A stretch of DNA of 64,000 nucleotides from Streptantibioticus ferralitis (GTDB lineage: Bacteria; Actinomycetota; Actinomycetes; Streptomycetales; Streptomycetaceae): assembly GCF_029223525.1 (NCBI RefSeq), contig NZ_JARHTQ010000001.1:558001-622000 (forward strand), written 5' to 3'. The notes beneath the pieces were generated by a model. That model saw only the letters and a program-made list of their open reading frames with translations. It searched no databases and was not told the DNA's origin. The translations under genes were made by a program, and so were the position numbers. Of this stretch, positions 8,483 through 16,668 are shown piece after piece (within the stretch, counting starts at the first letter, position 1; the number at the start of each line of letters is the position of its first letter).

Positions 8483-9423
8483 GCCGCCCCCTTGGTGCCG
8501 ACCCTGACCCGGGATGCCGCCCGTGGGTCCAGTGCGGTGCGGACCGCGTCGCCGACGACGGTGAACGCCAGCGTGGTGGCGAACAGCATCAGCGCGGGCA
8601 GCAGCACATAGGTCGGGTCGGCACGGAACCAGGTGGTCGCGGTGGAGAGCATCTGCCCCCAGGAGGAGGTCGGCGGTTTGACGCCGACGCCGAGGAAGGA
8701 CAGCCCCGCCTCGCTCACCACGTTCGACGGCAGCAGCAGGGCCGCGTAGGTGATCACCGGCGCGGCGATGGACGGGAGCAGTTCGCGGCGGGCGATCCGC
8801 CAGCGCGAGGACCCGCCGAGCCGCGCGGCGGCCACGTAGTCGAGTTCCCTGAGCGTCAGGGTCTGCGCGCGCACCACCCGGGCGGTGCCGCCCCATCCCA
8901 GCAGTCCGATGACCAGCATCAGCAGTACGGGCCGGGGGAAGCCGGAGGGCACCACGGCCATCAGCGCGATGGAGAAGACCAGCGTGGGCAGCGCGAGCAT
9001 CACATCGGTGGTGCTGCTGAGCAGGTGGTCCAGGAAGCGGTTGCCCAGCCCCGCGGCGAGTCCGACGGCGACGCCGATCAGCACCTGCACGACCGTCGAT
9101 CCCACCGCGACCAGCAGCGAGATCTGCGCCCCGTAGACCAGCCGGGCGAACACATCGCGGCCGGTGCCCGGTTCCACCCCGAGCCAGTGATCGGCGCTGA
9201 CCCCGCCGAACGAGCCGATGGGCACGCCGCCGGACGCCGAGTTGACCAGCGTGTCGTGGTAGGTGGTCGGGTCCTGGCCCTCGATGGCGGTCAGCAGCGG
9301 TGCGGCCAGGGCGATCACCACCAGGGCGGCGAGCACGATCGCGGCCGTGAGGGCGGCGCGCTGGGAGCGCAGCCGCCGCCACACCTGCGCCACCCCGGCC
9401 AACAGTCCGGTCGGAGAGCTCAC
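8479..9423 (-). CDS. Oligopeptide ABC transporter permease, DppC type
   Basis: A 314-aa permease with an N-terminal membrane segment (AAIVLAALVVIALAAPLL), a periplasmic region ending in WLGVEPGTGRDVFARLVYGAQ, the usual DppC hallmark, and about five further segments. The EAA loop is RELDYVAAARLGGSSRWRIARRELLPS. It forms the heterodimeric channel with the DppB-type permease. The start is GTG, overlapping the stop of the substrate-binding lipoprotein gene by 4 nt (9420-9423); longer upstream frames are shadows of that gene. Confidence 0.92.
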   Translation of the reverse strand: MSSPTGLLAGVAQVWRRLRSQRAALTAAIVLAALVVIALAAPLLTAIEGQDPTTYHDTLVNSASGGVPIGSFGGVSADHWLGVEPGTGRDVFARLVYGAQISLLVAVGSTVVQVLIGVAVGLAAGLGNRFLDHLLSSTTDVMLALPTLVFSIALMAVVPSGFPRPVLLMLVIGLLGWGGTARVVRAQTLTLRELDYVAAARLGGSSRWRIARRELLPSIAAPVITYAALLLPSNVVSEAGLSFLGVGVKPPTSSWGQMLSTATTWFRADPTYVLLPALMLFATTLAFTVVGDAVRTALDPRAASRVRVGTKGAA

Positions 9424-11147
9424 TTGACCGCGACCTGCGAGACGTCGAGCACACCGGTCCAGTCGCTGATCACGACGTTGCGGATGTCCTTGCCGTACAG
9501 CCGCTTGTAGACCGGGTGGAACAGCGGGATGGTCAGCGCCTGCTGGCCGATCTTCTGGTCCAGCGCGCCCCAGCGCTTGGCGGCGGCCGCGTGGTCGGTC
9601 AGCTTGTTGATCGCGTCGATCTCGTCGTTCACCGAGCTGTCGTTGAACTGCGCGCTGTTGAAGTTCGAGCCGTCGGAGACGATCTGCCGACCATCGAAGA
9701 TCGGGGCGAGGAACGGTCCGCCGGACGGCCAGTCGGCGCCCCAACCGGCCAGGAAGAAGCCCGGCTCGGTCTTGATCGAGTGGATGGTCTGCTTGTAGCC
9801 GCTGTCCTGGACCGCGTTGAGCTTGACGGTGATCCCGGCCGCCTTCAGGCCGTCCTGGACGGCGGTGGCGATGTCCGGGCCGTACTGGTCGGCGTTGGAG
9901 CTGGAGTGCGTCAGGGTGATGGTCAGCCCGTCGGGGTAGCCCGCCTCCTTCAGCAGTTCCCTGGCCTTGGCCGGGTCACCGGTCCGGCCCGCCGGGAACG
10001 GGTCGTACGGCGTGTAGCCGAAGGCCGACTGGTTGGGCAGGAAGGTGGTGGCCGCCTCGGCGAGCGAGGAGCCACCCGCGGCGTTGACCACCGAGGTGCG
10101 GTTGAGCGCGTAGGCGATGGCCTCGCGCACCTTGGGGTTGTCGAACGGCTTCACCTTGGTGTTGAACGCCAGGTAGTCGGTGTAGCCGAAGTGGCCGGTG
10201 CCGACCCGGGCGGCGAGCTGCTTGTCGTTGCCGACCTGGGCGAGCTCGGAGGGGCCGAGGTTGGTGTCGGTGGTGACGGCGGCGGCGTCCGCGCCGGAAC
10301 CGGTGGACAGCCGCTGGTTGATCACCGCGGGGTCGAGCCCGGACTGCACGTCGACGGTGTCCGGGTACGCCTTGCGCTGGTCGTCGGTCTTGGTCGACCA
10401 GTACGGATTGCGCTTGAGGACGAGGTGGGTGCCGTCGTTCTCGTTCCTGACGACCTCGTACGGGCCGGAGGAGATCGGGTGCTCGGCGTACTTCACCCCG
10501 GTGTCCTTGGCCTTGGGCACCGGCGCGAACTGGGTCGCGGTGGCGAGGTAGGGGAAGTCGCCCTCGGGCTTGTTGAGGTGGAAGACGATCGTCTTGTCGT
10601 CCGGCGTCTCGATGGAGTCCAGGCCCTTGCCCGTCTTGGCATCAGCTGCGGCCTTGTACGGACCCTGGTAGTTCTGCGCACCGGCCAGCCAGTCGCGGAA
10701 GTAGGGCGGGCCGCCGGAGAGCTCAGGGGCGAAGGACCGCTCGATCCCGTACTTGATGTCGGCGCTGGTGATCGCCGAGCCGTCCTCGTACTTCAGTCCG
10801 TCCTTGAGGTGGTACGTCCACACCGTGGCGTCCTTCGACGGGGTGCCGGTGTCGGTGGCGAGGTCGGGGACGACCTTGGTGCCGGCCGCGCCGTTGATCC
10901 GGGCGCGGGTGGTGAGGGTGCGGAAGACCAGCGAAGGAACGTTTCCGCCGCCGGAGGTGTACTCACGCGCCGGGTCGAACTTGTCCTGCGGGTCCTGGTT
11001 GAGGATGGTCAGCGTGCCGCCGGAGTGCGGTGTGGCGCCGGCTCCGGCGTCCCCGCTCTTCGGGCCGCATGCCGCGGCCCCTCCGGCCAGGGCCACGGTG
11101 ACGGCCGCCGCGGCGACGCGGCGGGAAATGCGGGGACTTCTGGACAT
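9420..11147 (-). CDS. Oligopeptide-binding lipoprotein (SBP family 5)
   Basis: A 575-aa extracellular solute-binding protein. The signal peptide ends in a lipobox, GGAAAC at about residues 22-27, so the mature protein would be lipid-anchored outside the membrane. Family-5 landmarks: GGTLTILNQDPQDKFDP, the hallmark TVWTYHLKDGLKYEDGSAIT, then AEHPISSGPYEV, VREAIAYALNR and YPDGLTITLT. It captures oligopeptides for the permease pair encoded just downstream. The same YHLKDGLKYEDGSAIT string occurs in BldKB at 59241, so the two binding proteins belong to one actinobacterial subgroup. The start is ATG, with GAAAGG upstream and a promoter candidate at 11389-11417. Confidence 0.93.
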   Translation of the reverse strand: MSRSPRISRRVAAAAVTVALAGGAAACGPKSGDAGAGATPHSGGTLTILNQDPQDKFDPAREYTSGGGNVPSLVFRTLTTRARINGAAGTKVVPDLATDTGTPSKDATVWTYHLKDGLKYEDGSAITSADIKYGIERSFAPELSGGPPYFRDWLAGAQNYQGPYKAAADAKTGKGLDSIETPDDKTIVFHLNKPEGDFPYLATATQFAPVPKAKDTGVKYAEHPISSGPYEVVRNENDGTHLVLKRNPYWSTKTDDQRKAYPDTVDVQSGLDPAVINQRLSTGSGADAAAVTTDTNLGPSELAQVGNDKQLAARVGTGHFGYTDYLAFNTKVKPFDNPKVREAIAYALNRTSVVNAAGGSSLAEAATTFLPNQSAFGYTPYDPFPAGRTGDPAKARELLKEAGYPDGLTITLTHSSSNADQYGPDIATAVQDGLKAAGITVKLNAVQDSGYKQTIHSIKTEPGFFLAGWGADWPSGGPFLAPIFDGRQIVSDGSNFNSAQFNDSSVNDEIDAINKLTDHAAAAKRWGALDQKIGQQALTIPLFHPVYKRLYGKDIRNVVISDWTGVLDVSQVAVK

Positions 11148-11388
11148 GGGAAATGGCCTTTCGCTGCCGGAGTTTCATGCGTACGGAAAGCGGGCGGCGG
11201 CGAGGTCAGGGCAGAACAGGCACTGCGCCCGCGGAGGAGGCGTCCCCACCGAGGGCAGCGGGCCGCTGCGGGGTGGGAACCGGCGGGGTCAACGACAGTG
11301 AACGTCGGACACGCAGTGCTCGGCCACGCCGATGAGCGCCAGCTTGATCGCGGCGCGCTCGGTGACATGGCTTCTGGGCATGACCAGA

Positions 11389-11417
11389 AGATTGAAGGAT
11401 TTCTTTGGGAATGTCAA
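11389..11417 (-). promoter_or_regulatory. Candidate vegetative promoter for the oligopeptide importer operon
   Basis: On the minus strand a perfect -35 TTGACA (plus-strand 11412-11417) is followed after 17 nt by CAATCT (11389-11394), in a locally AT-rich stretch unusual for this genome. This would start transcription near 11382 and leave a leader of about 230 nt before the lipoprotein start at 11147. No other gene in this orientation lies between. The -10 is only moderate. Confidence 0.45.
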
Positions 11418-11436
11418 AGCAAGACTGATGGAAACC

Positions 11437-12453
11437 TCAGTCCGAGGTGGGGAACGGCCATGGATTCGGTCGGCAGGTGCGGCCGTCCGTGGTCAGGGAC
11501 TTCGTCTGCTGCATCATCACCGGAGCCAGCGCGCCCTGCTTCGCACACTGCTCGTGATCGTGGCCCAGCCGGTGCCCCACCTCGTGGTTGATCAGCATCT
11601 GCCGGTACATGTGCATCTTGTCGGGGCCGTAGGTGTCCGAACCCTGCGCCCAGCGATAGGCGTTGATCATTACCCGATCGGTGGCCGCGGAGTCACAGGA
11701 GACGTTCTCGTCCAATGTGTCCAGACCCGACTTCGCACACCACTTCCCGGTGGTGACCGGACTCGCCAGTGTGATCACGAAATCCGGTGTCCCGGAGGAG
11801 ACGCGCTCGAAAGTCCGAGTACCGCCGTGTCCCCAACTCCGGTCGTCGTTGAGGGTCTTCTGTACCGCGTCGGCGAAAAGCCGCCCGTCCAGCGGCAGCC
11901 CCTTCTCCACATCCACCCGGTAACGCAGCACCTGCCCACGACCCGGCGCCGGGTCGTGCCCCGGAACGGCGTCGAAGCCGCCGCGCAGCGCGAGTTCGGC
12001 GTCCAGCGGATAGCGCTGGGCCATCGCCTGTTCGTAGCCGGCCGGTGCGGGGGTGGCCCGGTGGTCAGAACGGGACGCCTCACCACCGTCGACCCGACCG
12101 GCGTTCCCCTTGGCGGCGTCGGTCGCGCCGTCCGTGCGGCCGCCGCCGGTGAACTGCCCGGCGACCACCACGGCCAGCGCGGTGACGACGGCAGCCGCGG
12201 CGACTCCGGTGACGGTACGGCCCTTGCGGATCCGCCTGCGGGGCGGCGACGGCGGATCGGACGCGACCCGCCGAACCGGCGCCGCGTCAGGTGATGGCAC
12301 GTCACCTGGGGTGAACTCCCGCCGGGGCCCCGGGACTTGCGGCGCGAAGGGCTGCGTCGCGGGCCTGCGGCGGCGGCCGGTTCCCGGCGCCGCGGCGGTG
12401 CTGGGGTCGGCGGCGCGCACATCGGTACGGCCGGTCGCGCTATGGCGTCCCAC
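11437..12453 (-). CDS. DUF3152 membrane-anchored putative zinc metalloprotease
   Basis: A 338-aa protein: a Pro/Arg-rich cytoplasmic N-terminus of ~80 residues, one membrane segment (VTGVAAAAVVTALAVVVAGQF), then an external DUF3152 domain. The domain contains NHEVGHRLGHDHEQC, which fits the metzincin zinc motif HExxHxxGxxH, and the downstream PVMMQQT could act as a Met-turn. These features suggest a protease facing outside; activity is inference. Four cysteines in the domain could pair outside the cell. It follows the alpha/beta hydrolase gene by 19 nt in the same orientation. The M. tuberculosis counterpart (Rv3207c) is beside moeZ, whereas here ~10 kb intervene. Confidence 0.9.
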   Translation of the reverse strand: MGRHSATGRTDVRAADPSTAAAPGTGRRRRPATQPFAPQVPGPRREFTPGDVPSPDAAPVRRVASDPPSPPRRRIRKGRTVTGVAAAAVVTALAVVVAGQFTGGGRTDGATDAAKGNAGRVDGGEASRSDHRATPAPAGYEQAMAQRYPLDAELALRGGFDAVPGHDPAPGRGQVLRYRVDVEKGLPLDGRLFADAVQKTLNDDRSWGHGGTRTFERVSSGTPDFVITLASPVTTGKWCAKSGLDTLDENVSCDSAATDRVMINAYRWAQGSDTYGPDKMHMYRQMLINHEVGHRLGHDHEQCAKQGALAPVMMQQTKSLTTDGRTCRPNPWPFPTSD

Positions 12454-12472
12454 GAGGGCGATCAGCTCCTGT

Positions 12473-13477
12473 TCAGGGCCTGTGCGAGGTGGCGGCGTCC
12501 GCCCGGTGGTCCTCCGCGAGCAGATCGCGGAAGGCCCTGGCCACCAGCTGCGGGTGCTCCATCATCGACACATGGCCGCCGTCCGGGATGGACAGCAGCC
12601 GCGAGTCACGGAACGCCCTCGTGGCCCGCTGCGCCGTCCGGAACGACACCAGCTTGTCCCGTCCGCCGTACACCAGCAGCGTGGGCACCAGCACCCGCTC
12701 CGCCTGCCGCCACAGCGAGTGCTGCCCGCCGAGGGTGTAGGCGTTCACGAGCCCGCGGGTGGAGCGCACCATCGCGTCCCAGAAGTACGGCAGCGCGATC
12801 CGCCGCTCGTACTCCCGCGCGTCCTCCTGGAACTCCTGCTCGCTGATCATGGAGGGGTCGCCGTAGCAGAGCGAGATCAGCTCACGGGTGCGCCGCTCCT
12901 TCGACCAGTCGCGGGTCGCCCGCACATACAGCTGCGGGATTCCGGGGACGGAGGCCAGGGCGGTGGGCCAGGCGGTGCGCTGCGGGGGGAGTTCGGGCAG
13001 TGCCGGTGAGACCAGGGTGAGGGTGCGCACCAGGTCGGGGCGGAGTGCCGCGATCCGCGTGGCGATCGTGCCGCCCATCGAGTTGCCGACCAGATGGACC
13101 GGCCCGCGTCTTTCCGACTCCAGCAGTCCGACGACGGCTCGCGCGTGCCCGTTGATCGAGTAGTCCCCGTTGTCCGGCGGTGGCGAGAAGCCGAAGCCGG
13201 GCAGATCGACCGCCTCACCGTCCACCGTGTCCGCGAGCAGGTCCATCAGCGCGGACCAGTTCTGCGAGGAGCCGCCGAGCCCGTGCACGAACAGCGTGGG
13301 CGCCAGTCCGGCGGCGCGCGGCGCCCGGGTCCGTACGGTCAGCGACATTCCGGACAGCGAAACCGTCCGCAGCGTCTCGCCGCCATCGGCCGACACTCCC
13401 CCCGGGGGGACCGTCTGGGCCGTTTCGGCCACCGCGGCATCGGCCGCTGCGGTATCGGGCGACTCGGTCGAGGACAT
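12473..13477 (-). CDS. Alpha/beta-fold hydrolase
   Basis: A 334-aa alpha/beta hydrolase. Seen: oxyanion segment LFVHGLGGSSQNW, nucleophile elbow GNSMGG, acid candidate in LVYGGRDKLV and catalytic histidine in IPDGGHVSMMEHP. The substrate is unknown; sequence type fits small esterases and C-C hydrolases. There is a ~45-residue low-complexity N-terminus. The ATG at 13477 is preceded on the coding strand by TAATAT with six bases between, so the transcript may be leaderless. It is followed after 19 nt by the DUF3152 gene, probably one operon, and divergent from the small acidic protein. Confidence 0.9.
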   Translation of the reverse strand: MSSTESPDTAAADAAVAETAQTVPPGGVSADGGETLRTVSLSGMSLTVRTRAPRAAGLAPTLFVHGLGGSSQNWSALMDLLADTVDGEAVDLPGFGFSPPPDNGDYSINGHARAVVGLLESERRGPVHLVGNSMGGTIATRIAALRPDLVRTLTLVSPALPELPPQRTAWPTALASVPGIPQLYVRATRDWSKERRTRELISLCYGDPSMISEQEFQEDAREYERRIALPYFWDAMVRSTRGLVNAYTLGGQHSLWRQAERVLVPTLLVYGGRDKLVSFRTAQRATRAFRDSRLLSIPDGGHVSMMEHPQLVARAFRDLLAEDHRADAATSHRP

Positions 13478-13583
13478 GGAGCAATATTACGAGCCGATCA
13501 CGTCGCGCTCCGTGTGGCAGCCCTCACACGGCCGCCCGCCGTCTTTGGCTCGCATGCCATGCTGCGCCCGTGGGCACCCTCTC

Positions 13584-13607
13584 CTAGGCTCGTAGCTAGG
13601 CTCCTAG
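13584..13607 (+). repeat. Two tandem 12-bp repeats with -10-like cores
   Basis: CTAGGCTCGTAG (13584-13595) is followed at once by CTAGGCTCCTAG (13596-13607), differing at one base. Each contains TAGGCT, a good Streptomyces -10 hexamer. They sit 30-53 bp upstream of the small acidic ORF and in the divergent region with the hydrolase, so they may be a duplicated promoter element or a tandem operator. Confidence 0.5.
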
Positions 13608-13636
13608 CCACGAGGTCGTCAGGCCGAGGAGGTGTC

Positions 13637-13816
13637 ATGTCGGAAGAACAGCTCGCTGCCGATCTGGAGGCCAACGAGGCAGATGCCGCCGAGCAGCAGC
13701 TCGACGTTCTGGAGAACGACGAGGCCGCGGCCGAGCCGGTCCCCGACGAGGCGAACGAAGCCGACGCCGCCGAACAGCATCGGTCCGTTCCGCTGGACGA
13801 AGACGACTACCGCTGA
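13637..13816 (+). CDS. Small acidic protein with duplicated NEADAAEQ motif
   Basis: A 59-aa, strongly acidic protein without cysteines or a membrane segment. The string ANEADAAEQ occurs twice (near residues 13-21 and 40-48), the second copy being followed by VPLDEDDYR at the C-terminus. This pattern is familiar from short hypothetical proteins of Streptomyces, but I know no function. The ATG is preceded by a strong GAGGAGG, supporting a real gene. It is transcribed away from the hydrolase and is the first gene of a plus-strand run with TetR and DUF3107. Confidence 0.75.
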   Translation: MSEEQLAADLEANEADAAEQQLDVLENDEAAAEPVPDEANEADAAEQHRSVPLDEDDYR

Positions 13817-13995
13817 CAAGACAGCCCAAAGCGGCTGCGCTGCGGGCTCCGGGTACGTACCAGGGGATGAGATTCTGCGTCCGCGCCAGGCACAGTCCCG
13901 TTACCGAAAAGTACGATGTCCAGCGCATGCACGGTATTGCCGCACATGCCACCACACACTTCGCAAGGACGTCAGTGCAAGCATTGGGAGGCGGC

Positions 13996-14637
13996 GTGAC
14001 AGCCATCGAGCAGACCGAGGCGCGCCCGCGAGGGACGCGTCTGCCGCGCCGCGCCCGACGCAACCAGTTGCTGGGCGCGGCCCAGGAGGTCTTCGTCGCG
14101 CAGGGCTACCACGCGGCGGCGATGGACGACATCGCCGAGCGCGCCGGGGTCAGCAAGCCCGTGCTCTACCAGCACTTCCCGGGCAAGCTGGAGCTCTACC
14201 TGGCCCTGCTCGACCAGCACTGCGAGGCCCTGGTGCAGGCCGTACGGGCCGCACTCGCCTCGACCACGGACAACAAGAAGCGCGTCGAGGCGACCATGCA
14301 CGCCTACTTCGCCTACGTCGAGGACGAGGGCGGCGCCTTCCGGCTGGTCTTCGAGTCCGACCTGACCAACGAGCCGGCCGTACGGGAGCGCGTGGACAAG
14401 GTGGCGCTGGACTGCGCCGAGGCGATCAGCGAGGTGATCGCCGAGGACACCGGTCTCGCTGAGGAGCAGTCGATGCTGCTGGCGGTGGGCCTCGGCGGCG
14501 TCTCGCAGGTCGTCGCCCGCTACTGGCTGTCCAGCGGCAGCCCCATCCCGCGCGACCAGGCGGTGCAGCTGCTGACCTCGCTGGCCTGGCGCGGCATCGC
14601 GGGCTTCCCGCTGCACGGGGCCGAGGGCCAGCACTGA
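13996..14637 (+). CDS. TetR family transcriptional regulator
   Basis: A 213-aa TetR repressor. The helix-turn-helix is RRNQLLGAAQEVFVAQGYHAAAMDDIAERAGVSKPVLYQHFPGK-like (pieces: AAMDDIAERAGVSK, LYQHFPGK), about residues 20-65; the rest is the helical ligand and dimer domain. The start is GTG with GGGAGG six bases upstream; the longer frame to 13867 is unlikely. M. tuberculosis has a TetR gene (Rv3208) next to a DUF3107 gene as here, so the pair is conserved. The ligand and targets are unknown. Confidence 0.92.
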   Translation: MTAIEQTEARPRGTRLPRRARRNQLLGAAQEVFVAQGYHAAAMDDIAERAGVSKPVLYQHFPGKLELYLALLDQHCEALVQAVRAALASTTDNKKRVEATMHAYFAYVEDEGGAFRLVFESDLTNEPAVRERVDKVALDCAEAISEVIAEDTGLAEEQSMLLAVGLGGVSQVVARYWLSSGSPIPRDQAVQLLTSLAWRGIAGFPLHGAEGQH

Positions 14638-14717
14638 CACCCCGTTCCGGGCAGTAATGTTGGCCGCGTACGGCGCGGTTGTCGCGCACACCGCCAGACC
14701 ATCGGAGGGAAAAAGCC

Positions 14718-14945
14718 GTGGAGGTCAAGATCGGCGTGCAGAACGCGCCGCGCGAGATCAACATCGAGAGCGCGCAGTCTCCCGAGGAGATCGAGAAGGC
14801 CGTAGCCGCGGCCCTGGGCGGCACCGAGAAGCTGCTGGTGCTGTCCGACGAGCACGGCCGGAAGGTCCTCGTACCGGCCGAGCGGCTGGCATACGTGGAG
14901 ATCGGCGAGCCCTCGAAGCACAAGGTGGGATTCGGCGCACTGTAA
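14718..14945 (+). CDS. DUF3107 family protein
   Basis: A 75-aa cytosolic protein of the actinobacterial DUF3107 family (Rv3208A/TB9.4 type). It begins VEVKIGVQNAPREI and ends HKVGFGAL; the middle contains GTEKLLVLSDEHGRKVLVP. The start is GTG with GGAGG nine bases upstream. No function is known. It follows the TetR gene by 80 nt and is closed by a strong terminator at 14965-15004. Confidence 0.9.
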   Translation: MEVKIGVQNAPREINIESAQSPEEIEKAVAAALGGTEKLLVLSDEHGRKVLVPAERLAYVEIGEPSKHKVGFGAL

Positions 14946-14964
14946 CAGCGCGTCTCGCGGTCTG

Positions 14965-15004
14965 ACGGCGGCCGACCCGGCGATGTGACCGGGTCGGCCG
15001 CCGT
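14965..15004 (+). terminator. Intrinsic terminator after the TetR-DUF3107 unit
   Basis: A perfect 16-bp stem, ACGGCGGCCGACCCGG (14965-14980) and its complement (14989-15004), with loop CGATGTGA, is followed by TCGTTTGG. The T-run is short, as is usual for Streptomyces. Confidence 0.85.
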
Positions 15005-15100
15005 TCGTTTGGGCACCCCGTCCCCGTGGGTAGTACCGGAAGCGTCTGATTTACGACTGGTTACGACGTTGTGCCGGACGTAAGGGCCGCGGGAGGACGC

Positions 15101-15373
15101 ATGGTCTGGGAAGCACTGGGCAGCGCGATCGTCGGGCTGGGCGCGGGCTGGGCGGCGCTCCGGCTGTTCCCGCTGCGCTTCCCGTCCCGCGCCCTCACCC
15201 TGGTGACCGGCCTGGTGGCTGCCCTGCTCGGCTGTCTGATCACGCGCTTCGTGGTCGGGCCCGACAACGCCGCGGTGACCCTGCTGGCCGCCCTCGGTGT
15301 AGCCGTCGCCCTGCTGTCGCTACTGGTCCGCGACCCCCGGCAACGCCGATCAGCCATTCCGCGGGCGGCGTGA
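15101..15373 (+). CDS. Small two- to three-TM membrane protein
   Basis: A 90-aa hydrophobic protein, family not recognised. Hydrophobic segments: ALGSAIVGLGAGWAALRLF, ALTLVTGLVAALLGCLITRF and AAVTLLAALGVAVALLSLLV, then a basic tail (RDPRQRRSAIPRAA). The ATG at 15101 has GGGAGGA nine bases upstream; an earlier in-frame GTG lacks such a site. It lies between the DUF3107 terminator and a convergent ferritin-like gene. Confidence 0.75.
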   Translation: MVWEALGSAIVGLGAGWAALRLFPLRFPSRALTLVTGLVAALLGCLITRFVVGPDNAAVTLLAALGVAVALLSLLVRDPRQRRSAIPRAA

Positions 15374-15425
15374 CGGCGGTTCCGGCCGCCACGCGACCCC
15401 GACGAAGATCCCGCCCAGCGTGCCG

Positions 15426-16166
15426 CTAGGCGGCCAGGCCGAGCGCCGCCATGCGCTTGGTGTGCGCCTCCGTGATCCGGGTGAACATCCGGCCCACCTC
15501 CGCGAGGTCGAAGCCGTCCGCCACACCGCCCACCAGCATCGTCGACAGCGCGTCGCGCTCGGCGACCACCCGCTGCGCCTGCGACAGGGCCTCGCCCATC
15601 AGCCGCCGCGCCCACAGCGCCAGTCGGCCGCCCACCCGCGGTTCGGCCTCGATGGCGGCCCGTACCTTCTCCACCGCGAAACTGGCGTGCCCGGTGTCGT
15701 CCAGCACACCCAGAACCAGGCCGCGGGTGTCGGAATCGAGCCGGGCGGCGACCTCACGGTAGAAGTCACTGGCGATCGAGTCGCCCACATACGCCTTGAC
15801 CAGGCCCTCCAGCCAGTCCGAGGGGGCGGTCTGCCGGTGGAAGCCGTCCAGCGCGGCGGCGAACGGCTCCATCGCGCCCGTCGGGTCCTCGCCAATCTCC
15901 GCGAGGCGGTTGCGCAGCCGTTCGAAATGGCCGAACTCGGCCGACGCCATTTTCGCCAGCTCCGCCTTGTCCGCGAGGGTCGGCGCGAGTTTGGCGTCCT
16001 CCGCAAGCCGTTCGAACGCGGCCAGCTCGCCGTAGGCCAGGGCGCCCAGCAGGTCGACGACCGCGGCCCGGTACTGCGGGTCGGCGGCGGCGGTGGCCCA
16101 GTCCTGGGCGGCGATCCCGGTGGCGGGGGTCTGGGCGGTTGTGGTGCTCTCGTCAGGCGTCTCCAT
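15426..16166 (-). CDS. Ferritin-like fold protein (MiaE-like diiron helical bundle)
   Basis: A 246-aa all-helical protein of the ferritin-like superfamily, close in type to Rv3210c. Candidate metal ligands are in GALAYGELAAFERLAEDA, ASAEFGHFERLRNRL (ExxH-like) and LDDTGHASFAVEKV, the E-(ExxH)2 pattern of diiron carboxylate proteins such as tRNA hydroxylase MiaE. The reaction is not known. ATG at 16166 was chosen; a GTG three codons earlier is possible. It is divergent from the DEAD-box helicase gene, as in M. tuberculosis. Confidence 0.82.
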   Translation of the reverse strand: METPDESTTTAQTPATGIAAQDWATAAADPQYRAAVVDLLGALAYGELAAFERLAEDAKLAPTLADKAELAKMASAEFGHFERLRNRLAEIGEDPTGAMEPFAAALDGFHRQTAPSDWLEGLVKAYVGDSIASDFYREVAARLDSDTRGLVLGVLDDTGHASFAVEKVRAAIEAEPRVGGRLALWARRLMGEALSQAQRVVAERDALSTMLVGGVADGFDLAEVGRMFTRITEAHTKRMAALGLAA

Positions 16167-16380
16167 GATGGGCACAATAGTCCGCCTGCGGGAACGAGAA
16201 ACCCCCTGTCAGGCGCGTTCCGGCCGGACCGCGCCGGTCGGATCCGCCAGTCGCGCCGGTCGGCCGGGGCCGTGCGGCATGGGCTGGGCGGCGGTGCTGG
16301 GCGCGGCAGGACCGGTCGCGGCGAACGTTTTCCCGAATCCGAGCCAAATCCGTCCTCGGCGGCTGGGCGTTTCCCGGGGT

Positions 16381-16668
16381 ACAGTGGTAGTGGCCCGCCG
16401 AGTCTTCGCGGATACGGCAGGCTTTCGCATGAATGCGGATGCCCGGTCGGTGGCCCGATCGGCTCCGAACCGACCGTCCTGCCCACCTCCCGGTGGGAGG
16501 GGCCCGCTCGCGGCACGTGTGAGGGCCGCGGTCCCGCGCTCCCGGCCATCTAGGGCCAGTCCTTCGGCCCTGAGGCCGTACGACAGCTCCGGCGCGGTCA
16601 GCATCCGATGGACGGATGCTCGACCCCCCTCACCGCACAGTGCCGCGCTCATAGAAGAGGCAAGCATC
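16381..16668 (+). promoter_or_regulatory. Structured 5' leader of the DEAD-box helicase gene
   Basis: This stretch (part of the 502-nt gap 16167-16668) holds four stem-loops in the helicase direction: CGGTCGG 16444-16450 with 16470-16476; CCCACC 16482-16487 with 16492-16497; AGGGCC 16552-16557 with 16566-16571; and a perfect 8-bp AGCATCCG/CGGATGCT at 16600-16620. The last ends ~48 nt before the helicase reading frame. Helicase mRNAs often have regulated leaders; autoregulation or cold-responsive folding is a reasonable inference. The remaining part, 16167-16380, must hold the ferritin-like gene promoter. Confidence 0.55.

Noticed and set aside
9516-11591. 691-codon plus-strand frame over the lipoprotein gene
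   Set aside because: Gly/Val/Arg-rich shadow of the clear solute-binding protein on the other strand.
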